In this document: positions 15,812-23,605 of the stretch, one piece after another
How the letters are laid out: each line of letters begins with the position of its first letter
Numbering within the stretch: position 1 is the first letter of the stretch
Assembly (NCBI GenBank): GCA_014804385.1
Contig: JAAUZW010000015.1
Span: 74,696-98,434, forward strand
Length of the DNA stretch: 23,739 nucleotides
Direction of reading: 5' to 3'
Origin: Lachnospiraceae bacterium
Lineage (GTDB): Bacteria > Bacillota > Clostridia > Lachnospirales > Lachnospiraceae
The notes under the pieces: model-generated
What the model was told of the DNA's origin: nothing
The model's input: the letters and a program-made list of their open reading frames with translations, nothing else
The model's database searches: none
Made by a program: the position numbers and the translations under genes

Positions 15812-16963
15812 ATGAAGAAACAGAATCTGAGGTGGTTTCTGATAAAGTGGTTCTTGATTCTTATGGCAGGGATGTATCTTTGCGGAGAATTGCTCACACT
15901 CTTTTTCGGTTTTGTGGGATTTCCCTTCCTGTATATGCTTCTTTCGTTGCTGGACATCAGGTTCGTGAGCGAAGGTAGTGTGATCACAGATTTGTTGCAT
16001 GTGTTATTTTATTTTGTCGCAGACCTGCTTCCGGGGGGTGTCTCGGATTGGGTCAGCCGGAGGATGGGAAGCGGCGCATGGGGGATCCAGGTCAGTGTCA
16101 ACGCGCCTTACTACGGCGGTATGACAGAAAGTCTCCTGCGTTTCGGCGTGTTCAGTGTTGTGCTCTTCTTTCTTCTGCTTCGTATGTCGCCCTATCTGGT
16201 GGGAGCCTTTTTCTATTGCCGCATGGTGGCAGGAAAGATAAAGGAGCTTATGGAGGAGGAGAAAGAGCAGCAGCTTGCTTTTGACAGAAGGCGAAATCTT
16301 CTCTTATCCGACATCGCCCACGATATTAAGACGCCGATCACCACGATCTGCGGTTATAGCAGGGCGCTTGCAGAGGGTGTGGCGGCAGAAGAAAAGCGGC
16401 AGGAATACCTGGATGTGATCTATGCCAAATCCATGCGCATCGACACACTGATTTCTCTGCTATTTGAATATGTGAAGCTGGGGAGCGAGGGGTATGAACT
16501 GCACCGGGAGCGGGGAGATTTGGCAGAGCTGCTTCGGGAAATGACGGCGCTTCTCTACACGGATTTTGAGGAGCGTCAGATGACGTTAGTATTGGAAATC
16601 CCGGAGGAGGAAGTCTTTTTGGAGATGGACAGGGTACAGATGGGTCGGGCAATCACCAACCTGCTCACCAATGCGGTGCGATACGGGAAAGAGGGCGGTC
16701 GGGCACTGGTAAGGCTTTCCGGATATGAGATCACGGTGGCTGACGAGGGAGAGCCTGTGGATCCCGCCTTTGCAGAGCATATTTTTGATCCTTTTACGAG
16801 GGCGGACAAGGCGCGCAGTTCACAGGGAGGCAGCGGCCTGGGGCTGGGCATCTCGCACAAGATTGTCGAGATGCACGGAGGACAGCTTATTTTGAACCAG
16901 ACCTTTGGAGAGGGTTACACGAAGGCTTTTCAGATGCGGTTTGAGGAAGCGGTCAGAAATTGA
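15812..16963 (+). CDS. Membrane sensor histidine kinase
   Basis: A 383-residue kinase with two hydrophobic regions (about 7-48 and 108-132) flanking an extracytoplasmic loop of roughly 60 residues. Then come a short linker, the H box with H170 (LLSDIAHDIKTPITTI), N box (RAITNLLTNAVRYG), G1 (VADEGEPVDPAF) and G2 (GGSGLGLGISHKIVEMHGG). All catalytic boxes are intact. ATG 15812 is chosen: it is 10 bp after the regulator stop with GAAGG upstream. A longer in-frame reading from 15740 would overlap the regulator and lacks the membrane-protein start pattern. The small loop suggests it senses membrane or wall state rather than a large ligand. Confidence 0.94.
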   Translation: MKKQNLRWFLIKWFLILMAGMYLCGELLTLFFGFVGFPFLYMLLSLLDIRFVSEGSVITDLLHVLFYFVADLLPGGVSDWVSRRMGSGAWGIQVSVNAPYYGGMTESLLRFGVFSVVLFFLLLRMSPYLVGAFFYCRMVAGKIKELMEEEKEQQLAFDRRRNLLLSDIAHDIKTPITTICGYSRALAEGVAAEEKRQEYLDVIYAKSMRIDTLISLLFEYVKLGSEGYELHRERGDLAELLREMTALLYTDFEERQMTLVLEIPEEEVFLEMDRVQMGRAITNLLTNAVRYGKEGGRALVRLSGYEITVADEGEPVDPAFAEHIFDPFTRADKARSSQGGSGLGLGISHKIVEMHGGQLILNQTFGEGYTKAFQMRFEEAVRN

Positions 16964-17003
16964 ATTCCTTTGCCCGCCCCGGCATATATATGTATAGAAA
17001 GAA

Positions 17004-17729
17004 ATGAGTTGCGGGTGCAGGCATTTGAGAAACGGGAAACAGAGAAAAATCGCGGCTGTGGCAGTGTTGATGGGTGCGCTTCTTGTGAGTGGCTTAGGTG
17101 TGGTGGTACGCCAGAGAGAAATGAGTGTCACAGAATGTATAGCATGTGTTATGAATAAGGAGGAAGCAATGGACGGACGAAAGATAGCGATCACATTTGA
17201 TGACGGTCCGCATCCTTACTATACAGAGCAGCTTTTGGATGGTCTGCAGGAGCGGGGAGCAAAGGCCACCTTTTTTCTTATGGGGAAACAGGCGCAAGCC
17301 TACCCGGAACTGGTCCTGCGTATGCAGGCGGAAGGACATCTGATCGGGAACCACACTTACAGTCATTTGCAGCTTAATAAAAATAACAGGGAAGCTTTTA
17401 AGGCGGAGCTGGTCAAAACGAACGAACTGCTTTTAGAGATCACGGGGGAAGAGGCTCAGTATGTGCGGCCGCCCTACGGAAGCTGGGATAAAAGCTTTGA
17501 GAAAGAGCTTACCATGCTGCCGGTGCTCTGGACGATTGACCCTCAGGACTGGTGCAGCAGCGATGTGTCCGGGATCGTCGGGAAGGTGACCCGGAAGGCG
17601 AAGGAAAACGCCATCATTTTAATGCACGATGAATACAAGTCCAGCGTGACGGCGGCACTGCAGATCGTGGATATTCTGCAGAAAGAGGGCTATGAGTTTG
17701 TGACGGTGGATGAGATCCTCTTTGACTAA
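17004..17729 (+). CDS. NodB-family (CE4) polysaccharide deacetylase, membrane anchored
   Basis: Enzymes of this family remove N-acetyl groups from peptidoglycan or other cell-surface glycans. All five NodB motifs are present: TFDDGP (D66, D67), H117-TYS-H121, RPPYG (R155), DPQDW, and ILMHD (H208), so a metal-dependent active site is complete. An N-terminal hydrophobic segment (about 15-36) preceded by Arg/Lys acts as a signal anchor, placing the catalytic domain outside. The start is not certain: ATG 17004 has only a weak AGAAAG upstream, and TTG 17025 is possible. It follows the kinase by 40 bp and is probably co-transcribed, suggesting that the two-component system adjusts wall deacetylation. 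A polysaccharide other than peptidoglycan cannot be excluded. Confidence 0.9.
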   Translation: MSCGCRHLRNGKQRKIAAVAVLMGALLVSGLGVVVRQREMSVTECIACVMNKEEAMDGRKIAITFDDGPHPYYTEQLLDGLQERGAKATFFLMGKQAQAYPELVLRMQAEGHLIGNHTYSHLQLNKNNREAFKAELVKTNELLLEITGEEAQYVRPPYGSWDKSFEKELTMLPVLWTIDPQDWCSSDVSGIVGKVTRKAKENAIILMHDEYKSSVTAALQIVDILQKEGYEFVTVDEILFD

Positions 17730-17754
17730 GGCGTTGGAAAAATAGGGAAAGGTA

Positions 17755-17784
17755 TTGAACTTTTGTCTGACAATATAGTACAAT
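17755..17784 (+). promoter_or_regulatory. Promoter for the DUF5722 gene
   Basis: TTGAAC (17755-17760), 18 nt, TACAAT (17779-17784), about 50 bp before ATG 17838. Confidence 0.65.
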
Positions 17785-17837
17785 GAGAGGCATAGTCGCG
17801 GATAGTATGGACAGGACAAAAAGGGAAAAAACAGCGC

Positions 17838-19832
17838 ATGGAAACAACCGACAGAACGGATACCGTGAAGGATGCCGGAACTCATCATAAAAAAAAGAAG
17901 AGAAAGCGAACCATCGACAAGACGAAGGTGGCCAGAAATAAAAAGATGGCAAAAGAGAAAAAAGCCAGACAGCGAGTAGAGCGCAGAGCGGAAAAGGCGC
18001 CCGGAAATCGTAAAAGGCAGTGGATCATCGTTGCTGCTTGTCTGGTAGTGCTTGGCGTGGCTGCGGGCTGTGCGGGCTACGGGATGCAGATGCATCAGGA
18101 AGAGCTGGCGGCTGCGAACGCAGCGGTTGAGGCTATGGTGTATACGCAGGCGGTGCAGCTGGCAGAATACAGTAAGACGCAGCACAGAAAAGAGAGCGTC
18201 AGACAGAATGCCGGTAAGGATACCACCCGGGCTCTTGTGGATGCGGCCCGTTATATGCTGGAAGGCATTAAAAACAGGCCCAGAGAGGTAGAGATCACCG
18301 AGGAGAATGCAGCGGATTTTGCCACCATTGAGAGCTGTAAGATCAACGCGGAGACCGGCAAGGTGGATGTGACCATGAAGGCGAAGGATCTGGCGATCAG
18401 TGACGATGGTTACTACTACCTGTTCGAGGAAAAGGCCTATCAGAGTGTTTTGACGGGCAGCGACTATATTATAGAAGATCAGAAGGATGTAAATTTGACC
18501 TTCTCGGTCAATCTTAATTATAACACGGCAAGCTCCCGACTGTTTTCCAAGTTTGTGGTAGCGGTCAAGAAGAACGGCAGCTTTGTGGCGATCACCAGAC
18601 CTCACTACATAACGAATCCGGAAGCGATCGCGAAATACACACTCTCCTTTGGCAACACCACCTCCAAGAAGGGACTGCTGGTAGACCCGGAGAAGCTGCA
18701 GGGCTCGGAGCTGGATGATCTGGGCGTGAGGCACGCGGCCTATAACATCCCTTTAAGCCGGATTCTCGGGCCTACCAGCAATGAGTATTATCCTACCGTA
18801 CATTATACCTACAATGGGAATACCTATAGCTTTAACGGGCAGATCATTGCAGAGTATGATTATATTTTTACTAATCTCACTAACCGTGGAATCACCACAA
18901 CGGCGATCATTTTAAATGATATCTCTTCCCGTCCGGAGCTGATCCATCCCAGGGCCAGATCCGGAGGACGGGCGCCTTACTATGCCTTTAACGCCACGGA
19001 CGAGGCCGGTACGGAGTGTATCGCGGCCATCGCATCCTTCCTGGCAAGCCGCTATTCCGGCACGGGGCACGGCAAGGTCGTGAATTGGGTGATCGGCAAT
19101 GAGATCAACGCCAGAGCGGAATGGAACCATATCGAATATATGGATACGGCAAGCTATGTGGATGAATACGCCAGAGCATTCCGGGTTTTTTACAATGCGA
19201 TCCTGAGCATAAACGGAACCGCCAGAGTGTATATCTCTCTGGATCAGCAGTGGGGCAAAAGCCTTTATTCCAAAAGCGGGTATGCCTCCAAGGATATTCT
19301 GGACGAGTTTAACAGGAATTTGAAGGCGGAAGGCAATATTGACTGGGCTCTGGCACAGCATCCGTACAATTATCCGCTGACCAGCGCCAAGGCATGGAGC
19401 AGCAACAGCTCCTATGTGCAGGAAAATGAGAATACGCCGGTGATCACCATCAAGAATCTTCATGTTTTGACGGATTATCTGCAAAAGCCGGAAATGCTTA
19501 CCGAGGACGGCGAGGTGCGCCACCTGATTTTGAGCGAGATGGGCTATACCTCTTCCCAGGGGCAGGAATTACAGGCAGCCTCATTTGTGTATGCCTACAA
19601 GGTCATTGAGGCGAACCGGTATGTGGACAGCATGCTCTTTTCCCGTGAGACGGATGCTGCCTCCGAGGTGAATCAGGGACTGGCGCTTGGTATCTGTACG
19701 CTTGGGGGAGGTCGGAAGTCCATTTACGATGCCTATAAGTATGTGGATACTTCGGAATCCGCCGCGCACACGGATTTTGCGCTGCGGGTGATCGGCATTT
19801 CAAGCTGGAATGAAGTGATCAGAAAACATTGA
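17838..19832 (+). CDS. Membrane-anchored DUF5722 glycoside-hydrolase-like protein
   Basis: A 664-residue protein. Residues 1-60 are extremely basic (HHKKKKRKR, KKMAKEKKARQRVERR) and cytosolic, followed by one membrane helix (61-81), so the rest lies outside. A beta-rich region (about 150-265) precedes a TIM-barrel-like domain from LGVRHAAYNIPLSRI. Two glutamates fit a clan A hydrolase: E422 in NWVIGNEIN (acid/base) and E567 in LILSEMGYTS (nucleophile). DUF5722 proteins carry this arrangement; the substrate is unknown, probably a surface or dietary glycan. The start has only AAAGGG about 13 nt upstream. It has its own promoter (17755-17784) and ends 8 bp from the convergent DUF4364 gene. Large basic cytosolic tails are unusual for secreted glycosidases. 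Confidence 0.82.
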   Translation: METTDRTDTVKDAGTHHKKKKRKRTIDKTKVARNKKMAKEKKARQRVERRAEKAPGNRKRQWIIVAACLVVLGVAAGCAGYGMQMHQEELAAANAAVEAMVYTQAVQLAEYSKTQHRKESVRQNAGKDTTRALVDAARYMLEGIKNRPREVEITEENAADFATIESCKINAETGKVDVTMKAKDLAISDDGYYYLFEEKAYQSVLTGSDYIIEDQKDVNLTFSVNLNYNTASSRLFSKFVVAVKKNGSFVAITRPHYITNPEAIAKYTLSFGNTTSKKGLLVDPEKLQGSELDDLGVRHAAYNIPLSRILGPTSNEYYPTVHYTYNGNTYSFNGQIIAEYDYIFTNLTNRGITTTAIILNDISSRPELIHPRARSGGRAPYYAFNATDEAGTECIAAIASFLASRYSGTGHGKVVNWVIGNEINARAEWNHIEYMDTASYVDEYARAFRVFYNAILSINGTARVYISLDQQWGKSLYSKSGYASKDILDEFNRNLKAEGNIDWALAQHPYNYPLTSAKAWSSNSSYVQENENTPVITIKNLHVLTDYLQKPEMLTEDGEVRHLILSEMGYTSSQGQELQAASFVYAYKVIEANRYVDSMLFSRETDAASEVNQGLALGICTLGGGRKSIYDAYKYVDTSESAAHTDFALRVIGISSWNEVIRKH

Positions 19833-19843
19833 CAGATGTGTCA
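19830..19843. other. Palindrome made of two convergent stop codons
   Basis: TGACA (19830-19834), four bases, TGTCA (19839-19843). The first TGA ends the plus-strand DUF5722 gene; the last TCA is the stop of the minus-strand DUF4364 gene. No T-tract on either strand, so termination by this stem is doubtful. Confidence 0.4.
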
Positions 19844-20356
19844 GAATAATTGTGAGATCAGATACTGATAGATACTCTGGCTCTTCTTCTGCCAGTTGGA
19901 GCAGATGGCGGCGGCGGTATCTTCGTTGGGGACGGACAGGGTGATATTCACCACGGTCACGTCCTTTTCTTTTACCTGGAGATGGGCTTCAAATTCGCCG
20001 GAGGTGGACTTATAATAGTCCGCCTGCACGGCAGATTCGCTGCGCATCTCCATTTCATGAGCGGCGAAGAAAGAGGAGATATCCTCCTTGATGGAATCGT
20101 TTACGCGGTTGCCGAAATAGGACAGAGTATTCCTGCCCTCATCGGTGATCTCCAGATAAGTACGGTTGTGTCTGGAGGCGGCACGGATCAGGTCTGCGTC
20201 GATCAATTCTGCGATCACCTGCTGAAGCGTCATAAAATTTGTATAGTCGTGCCCCAGGATAAAGTCGCCTATCTGCGCCTTGGTCAGGGGAAAGGTGACG
20301 CGATCCAGCATATAGAGAGTGATTAACTTGTAGAGTGTCAGGGGGTCTTGTGTCAT
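19841..20356 (-). CDS. DUF4364 family winged-helix-like protein
   Basis: A 171-residue protein of the DUF4364 type found in Clostridia. The N-terminal half (DPLTLYKLITLYMLDRV, then TLQQVIAELIDADLIRAASRHNRTYLEITDEGRNTLSYF) is a winged helix resembling PadR/MarR-type regulators. The C-terminal half is an alpha/beta domain (GEFEAHLQVKEKDVTVVNITLSV). Probably a cytosolic transcription regulator; target unknown. The start at 20356 is chosen because AAGAGG lies just upstream on the minus strand. The frame remains open 49 codons further, but those residues do not look like the family. It lies downstream of malic enzyme on the same strand, separated by about 190 bp with stems. Confidence 0.85.
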   Translation of the reverse strand: MTQDPLTLYKLITLYMLDRVTFPLTKAQIGDFILGHDYTNFMTLQQVIAELIDADLIRAASRHNRTYLEITDEGRNTLSYFGNRVNDSIKEDISSFFAAHEMEMRSESAVQADYYKSTSGEFEAHLQVKEKDVTVVNITLSVPNEDTAAAICSNWQKKSQSIYQYLISQLF

Positions 20357-20433
20357 AGTAACCTCTTTATTTGTTTTAGTTGCACAAATAGCATAATCAA
20401 CGCAGACACGCTTTCGCTCCATTCCAAGCGTAA

Positions 20434-20495
20434 CAGTGCTAAATTCGTGAGAAACCTCATTAAGCACTGACCGTTTTAATCCGAAGGATTTAAAC
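20434..20495 (-). terminator. Stem pair between malic enzyme and DUF4364
   Basis: Two inverted repeats: 20473-20482 / 20486-20495 (10 bp, one mismatch, 3-nt loop) and 20434-20443 / 20460-20469 (10 bp, one mismatch). They could end the malic-enzyme transcript, but neither is followed by a T-run on the minus strand. Nothing else is recognised between 20357 and 20543. Confidence 0.35.
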
Positions 20496-20543
20496 AGTTG
20501 CAAGGGTCTGCTTATGGTTATACTATTTGCGCATTTATTACAA

Positions 20544-21692
20544 TTAAATATGGGATTTCACGGCTTCTGCTACCACATCCGCCACTCTCGGATCAAATGC
20601 CTCGGGCATGATGTTGTCCTCGTTTAACTGTTCTTCGGGAACAAGCCCTGCGATAGCCTGTGCGGCTGCCAGCTTCATCTCTTCCGTGATCTGTACGGCG
20701 CGTCCCTCCAGAGCGCCTTTGAAGATGCCTGGGAAAGCTACCACGTTATTGACCTGATTGGGGAAATCAGAGCGGCCTGTGCCAACCACCCGCGCACCGG
20801 CGGCTTTCGCCACATCAGGCATGATCTCGGGAACCGGATTGGCCATGGCGAAGAGGATGGAATCCCGATTCATGGATGCTACCATAGCAGGTGTTACGAT
20901 ATTCGGGGCGGAGACGCCCACAAAGATATCAGCGCCCTTTAAAGCGTCCGCCAGGGTGCCGCTTTCGTTCTGAAGATTTGTCACCTTCGTCATCTCCTGC
21001 TGCATCCAGTTGAGTCCTTCTGTGTCTTTGCCGATGATGCCTACTTTGTCGCACATGGTGACGTTAGGGAAACCGTATTTCAAAAGCAGCTTGGTGATGG
21101 CCACGCCTGCGCTGCCGGCACCGTTTACGACCACCTTGCAGTTCTCTTTTTTCTTGTCCACGACTTTTAAGCCATTGATGATACCGGCCAGCACCACGAT
21201 GGCGGTGCCGTGCTGATCATCGTGAAAGACCGGGATATTCAGAATCTTTTTCAGGCGTTCCTCGATCTCGAAGCAGCGGGGGGCGCTGATATCCTCCAGA
21301 TTGATGCCGCCAAAGCCGGGCGCCAGATAGGTGACCGCCTTGATGATCTCCTCGGTGTCCTGCGTGTCCAGACAGATGGGCACAGCGTTGACGCCGCCGA
21401 ATTCTTTAAATAATACCGCCTTGCCCTCCATGACGGGCATGGCGGCGTGGGGACCGATATTGCCAAGGCCCAAAACAGCGCTGCCGTCCGATACGACGGC
21501 CACAGTGTTGGATTTCCAAGTATAAGTGTAGGCCGCTTCTTTGTTCTCTGCGATGACCTTACAGGGTTCCGCCACGCCGGGGGTGTAGGCGAGGGAGAGA
21601 TCCTCTCGGGTCCGGACTGGCGTTTTGGAGACAGTCTCCAGCTTCCCCTGCCATTCTTCATGTAATTTAAGAGCTTTCTCGTTGATTGTCAT
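20544..21692 (-). CDS. Malic enzyme, short NAD(P)-dependent bacterial form
   Basis: Catalyses oxidative decarboxylation of malate to pyruvate and CO2 with NAD or NADP. The 382-residue length matches the compact bacterial form without the phosphotransacetylase tail. Key residues are visible: Y36 in AYTPGVAEPC, K91 in GKAVLFKEFGG, metal ligands E133-D134 (NLEDISAP) and D159 (FHDDQHGTA), and the Rossmann loop GAGSAG at 191-196. The residue pattern does not let me choose cofactor preference. The start at 21692 (MTINEKALKL) has GAGG upstream; an in-frame ATG further upstream adds 12 basic residues. The gene diverges from rho; a likely extended -10 and a large inverted repeat lie in the shared upstream region. 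Confidence 0.96.
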   Translation of the reverse strand: MTINEKALKLHEEWQGKLETVSKTPVRTREDLSLAYTPGVAEPCKVIAENKEAAYTYTWKSNTVAVVSDGSAVLGLGNIGPHAAMPVMEGKAVLFKEFGGVNAVPICLDTQDTEEIIKAVTYLAPGFGGINLEDISAPRCFEIEERLKKILNIPVFHDDQHGTAIVVLAGIINGLKVVDKKKENCKVVVNGAGSAGVAITKLLLKYGFPNVTMCDKVGIIGKDTEGLNWMQQEMTKVTNLQNESGTLADALKGADIFVGVSAPNIVTPAMVASMNRDSILFAMANPVPEIMPDVAKAAGARVVGTGRSDFPNQVNNVVAFPGIFKGALEGRAVQITEEMKLAAAQAIAGLVPEEQLNEDNIMPEAFDPRVADVVAEAVKSHI

Positions 21693-21728
21693 AATAATTC
21701 CTCGTTTCCTCTTTGTATTTGTCTGCAA

Positions 21729-21740
21729 TTATTATATCAT
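21729..21740 (-). promoter_or_regulatory. Extended -10 promoter for malic enzyme
   Basis: On the minus strand TGATATAAT, an extended -10 (TATAAT at 21736-21731), gives a transcript starting about 30 nt before the gene. The same 12-mer ttattatatcat recurs at 21854-21865, so a second start 125 bp further upstream is possible. No good -35 box at either. Confidence 0.5.
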
Positions 21741-21796
21741 GTCAGCAGGAAATCAAGCGCGAACAAAGTGAGCATTTGATTTCACCTGACATGATA
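21735..21796. repeat. Large inverted repeat upstream of malic enzyme
   Basis: Arms tatcatgtcag (21735-21745) / ctgacatgata (21786-21796) are perfect over 11 bp. After a small bulge aaatcaa (21750-21756) / ttgattt (21776-21782) pairs again, leaving a 19-nt loop. It overlaps the -10 of the proximal promoter, so it could be an operator; if transcribed from the distal promoter it is a leader stem. Confidence 0.6.
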
Positions 21797-21928
21797 ACGA
21801 AAAAATCTTTAAGCGCATGGCGCGACAGACGCGCAGCGGCTGGATTTTTGAGTTTATTATATCATATTCTCAATCTGAAGGCTTTCTTTTTTTCGGAAAA
21901 AGGACTTTCTATTTTGGAGGAGATAGTG

Positions 21929-21934
21929 TATAAT
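21929..21934 (+). promoter_or_regulatory. Candidate -10 box for rho
   Basis: TATAAT preceded by GTG, with only a poor -35 (TTTCTA at 21906-21911, 17-nt spacing). It would give a leader of about 135 nt, room for the autogenous control known for rho. Confidence 0.4.
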
Positions 21935-22077
21935 GTACAAATACAAACACAAAGATCTTATTCTGAGTCGTATCAGGCGCGAAATCCCTAGACGAAAGAG
22001 CATTATGGATTATAGTATAAATAACGGATGATATGCATTGAAGTGTGGATATAGATAACGGAATACAGGAGGATTTT

Positions 22078-23439
22078 ATGAGAGAAAAGTATGAATCACT
22101 GGCTTTGGCGGATCTGAAAGAGATTGCGAAGGCGAGAGGGATCAAGGGTACCTCAACCATGAAAAAGGCGCAGATCGTGGAGGTTATGCTCCAGGAGGAT
22201 GAGAAGGACAAGGCGGCAGGTAAAGAGGTGGCGGTTAAGTCTGTGGTGCCGGCGAATACGCCCGCAAAGAGAACGGAGCAGATTGAGGAGGAAAAGTTCC
22301 CCGCAGATCTGGACAGCGGCATTACTGCCAGCGGCATTCTGGAGGTTATGAGTGATGGCTTCGGGTTTATCCGCTGTGAGAACTATCTGCCCGGTGAGAA
22401 CGATGTCTATGTGGCGCCCAGTCAGATCCGCCGTTTCGGACTGAAAACGGGAGATATCTTAGAGGGCAATACGAGGATCAAGACGCAGAACGAGAAGTTC
22501 AGCGCTCTGTTATATGTGAAGTCTATAAACGGTTACGCGCCGGAGGTGGCTATGCGGCGCGTGAATTTCGAGAATATGACACCTATTTTTCCGGATGAGC
22601 GTCTGAAGCTGGAAACGCCGGGATGTACAATAGCCATGCGTATCATGGATCTGATAAGCCCTGTCGGAAAAGGACAAAGAGGTATGATCGTGTCGCCGCC
22701 TAAGGCGGGCAAGACCACCCTCTTAAAGGAAGTGGCGAAATCTATTACCAGAACCGCGCCGGATGCGCATTTGATCATCCTGCTGATCGATGAGCGGCCG
22801 GAGGAAGTGACGGATATCAAGGAGGCAATTGAGGGCCCCAATGTAGAAGTTATCTACTCTACCTTTGACGAACTGCCGGAGCATCACAAGAGGGTGTCCG
22901 AGATGGTGATCGAGCGCGCGAAGCGCTTAGTGGAGCATAAGAAGGATGTGGTGATCCTCTTAGACAGTATCACTCGTCTGACCAGAGCATACAATCTGGT
23001 AGTACCGCCCAGCGGACGTACTTTATCGGGTGGTCTGGATCCGGCGGCGCTGCATATGCCCAAAAGGTTTTTCGGTGCAGCCCGCAATATGCGTGAGGGC
23101 GGCAGCCTGACCATTCTGGCGACAGCGCTTGTGGAGACGGGCAGCAAGATGGACGATGTGATCTACGAGGAATTTAAGGGCACCGGCAATATGGAGATGG
23201 TACTGGACAGAAAACTCTCGGAAAAGAGGGTATTCCCGGCTATCGACATCCCGAAATCCAGCACCAGAAGGGAGGATCTGCTCTTAAATCCCGATGAGAT
23301 GGAGGCTATCAATATCATCCGCAAGGCGTTAAACGGAATGAAGGCGGACGAAGCGGCGGAGCGGATCGTGGATATGTTTGCCAAGACCAGAAATAATCAG
23401 GAATTTGTGAACATGGTCAAAAAAATGAAGTTCATATAA
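22078..23439 (+). CDS. rho: Transcription termination factor Rho
   Basis: Hexameric RNA-dependent ATPase that releases transcripts. This 453-residue protein has an N-terminal helical module (LADLKEIAKARGIKG), a charged linker, the RNA-binding cold-shock-like domain with SDGFGFIR and YVAPSQIRRFGL, then the RecA-like core: Walker A SPPKAGKTT with K212, ILLIDERPEEVTD, DSITRLTRAYN (Walker B), and the secondary RNA-binding loop near GGLDPAALHMPKRFF. The C terminus (NNQEFVNMVKKMKFI) is complete. ATG 22078 follows AGGAGG by 5 nt; an upstream in-frame ATG at 22045 adds 11 residues without such a site. It is followed by rpmE, a common order in Firmicutes, though rpmE has its own promoter. Confidence 0.97.
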   Translation: MREKYESLALADLKEIAKARGIKGTSTMKKAQIVEVMLQEDEKDKAAGKEVAVKSVVPANTPAKRTEQIEEEKFPADLDSGITASGILEVMSDGFGFIRCENYLPGENDVYVAPSQIRRFGLKTGDILEGNTRIKTQNEKFSALLYVKSINGYAPEVAMRRVNFENMTPIFPDERLKLETPGCTIAMRIMDLISPVGKGQRGMIVSPPKAGKTTLLKEVAKSITRTAPDAHLIILLIDERPEEVTDIKEAIEGPNVEVIYSTFDELPEHHKRVSEMVIERAKRLVEHKKDVVILLDSITRLTRAYNLVVPPSGRTLSGGLDPAALHMPKRFFGAARNMREGGSLTILATALVETGSKMDDVIYEEFKGTGNMEMVLDRKLSEKRVFPAIDIPKSSTRREDLLLNPDEMEAINIIRKALNGMKADEAAERIVDMFAKTRNNQEFVNMVKKMKFI

Positions 23440-23456
23440 ATATTACGAAAAAAGGC

Positions 23457-23485
23457 TTGCATACCCGAAAATCCTATGCTACAAT
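23457..23485 (+). promoter_or_regulatory. rpmE promoter
   Basis: TTGCAT (23457-23462), 17 nt, TACAAT (23480-23485), 18 bp after the rho stop. Transcription would start near 23492, giving a leader of about 115 nt. Confidence 0.7.
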
Positions 23486-23492
23486 GTAAAAG

Positions 23493-23572
23493 CTGTCGGT
23501 CTACGACAGAACTATGCTTATATGTATTTATATAGGAAAACTTTTTAACGGCAGGTTTACGCGAAGGGCGTA
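23493..23572 (+). promoter_or_regulatory. Structured rpmE leader
   Basis: Stem ctgtcg (23493-23498) / cgacag (23504-23509) at the very start of the predicted transcript, and a second, tacgc (23558-23562) / gcgta (23568-23572), nearer the ribosome binding site. L31 leaders that bind their own protein are known in Firmicutes; whether this matches that motif needs a covariance-model scan. Confidence 0.35.
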
Positions 23573-23605
23573 GATTCGCAGGCTGAGAAAGGAGTAGATA
23601 TAACG

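Noticed and set aside
20434..20469. CIRCE-like inverted repeat with cagtgct and agcactg arms
   Set aside because: The arms are in the opposite order to CIRCE (GTGCTAA first), the spacer is 16 nt, and no heat-shock gene follows.
20357..20503. N-terminal extension of the DUF4364 protein
   Set aside because: The frame is open, but the residues do not resemble the family, and the ribosome binding site fits the start at 20356.
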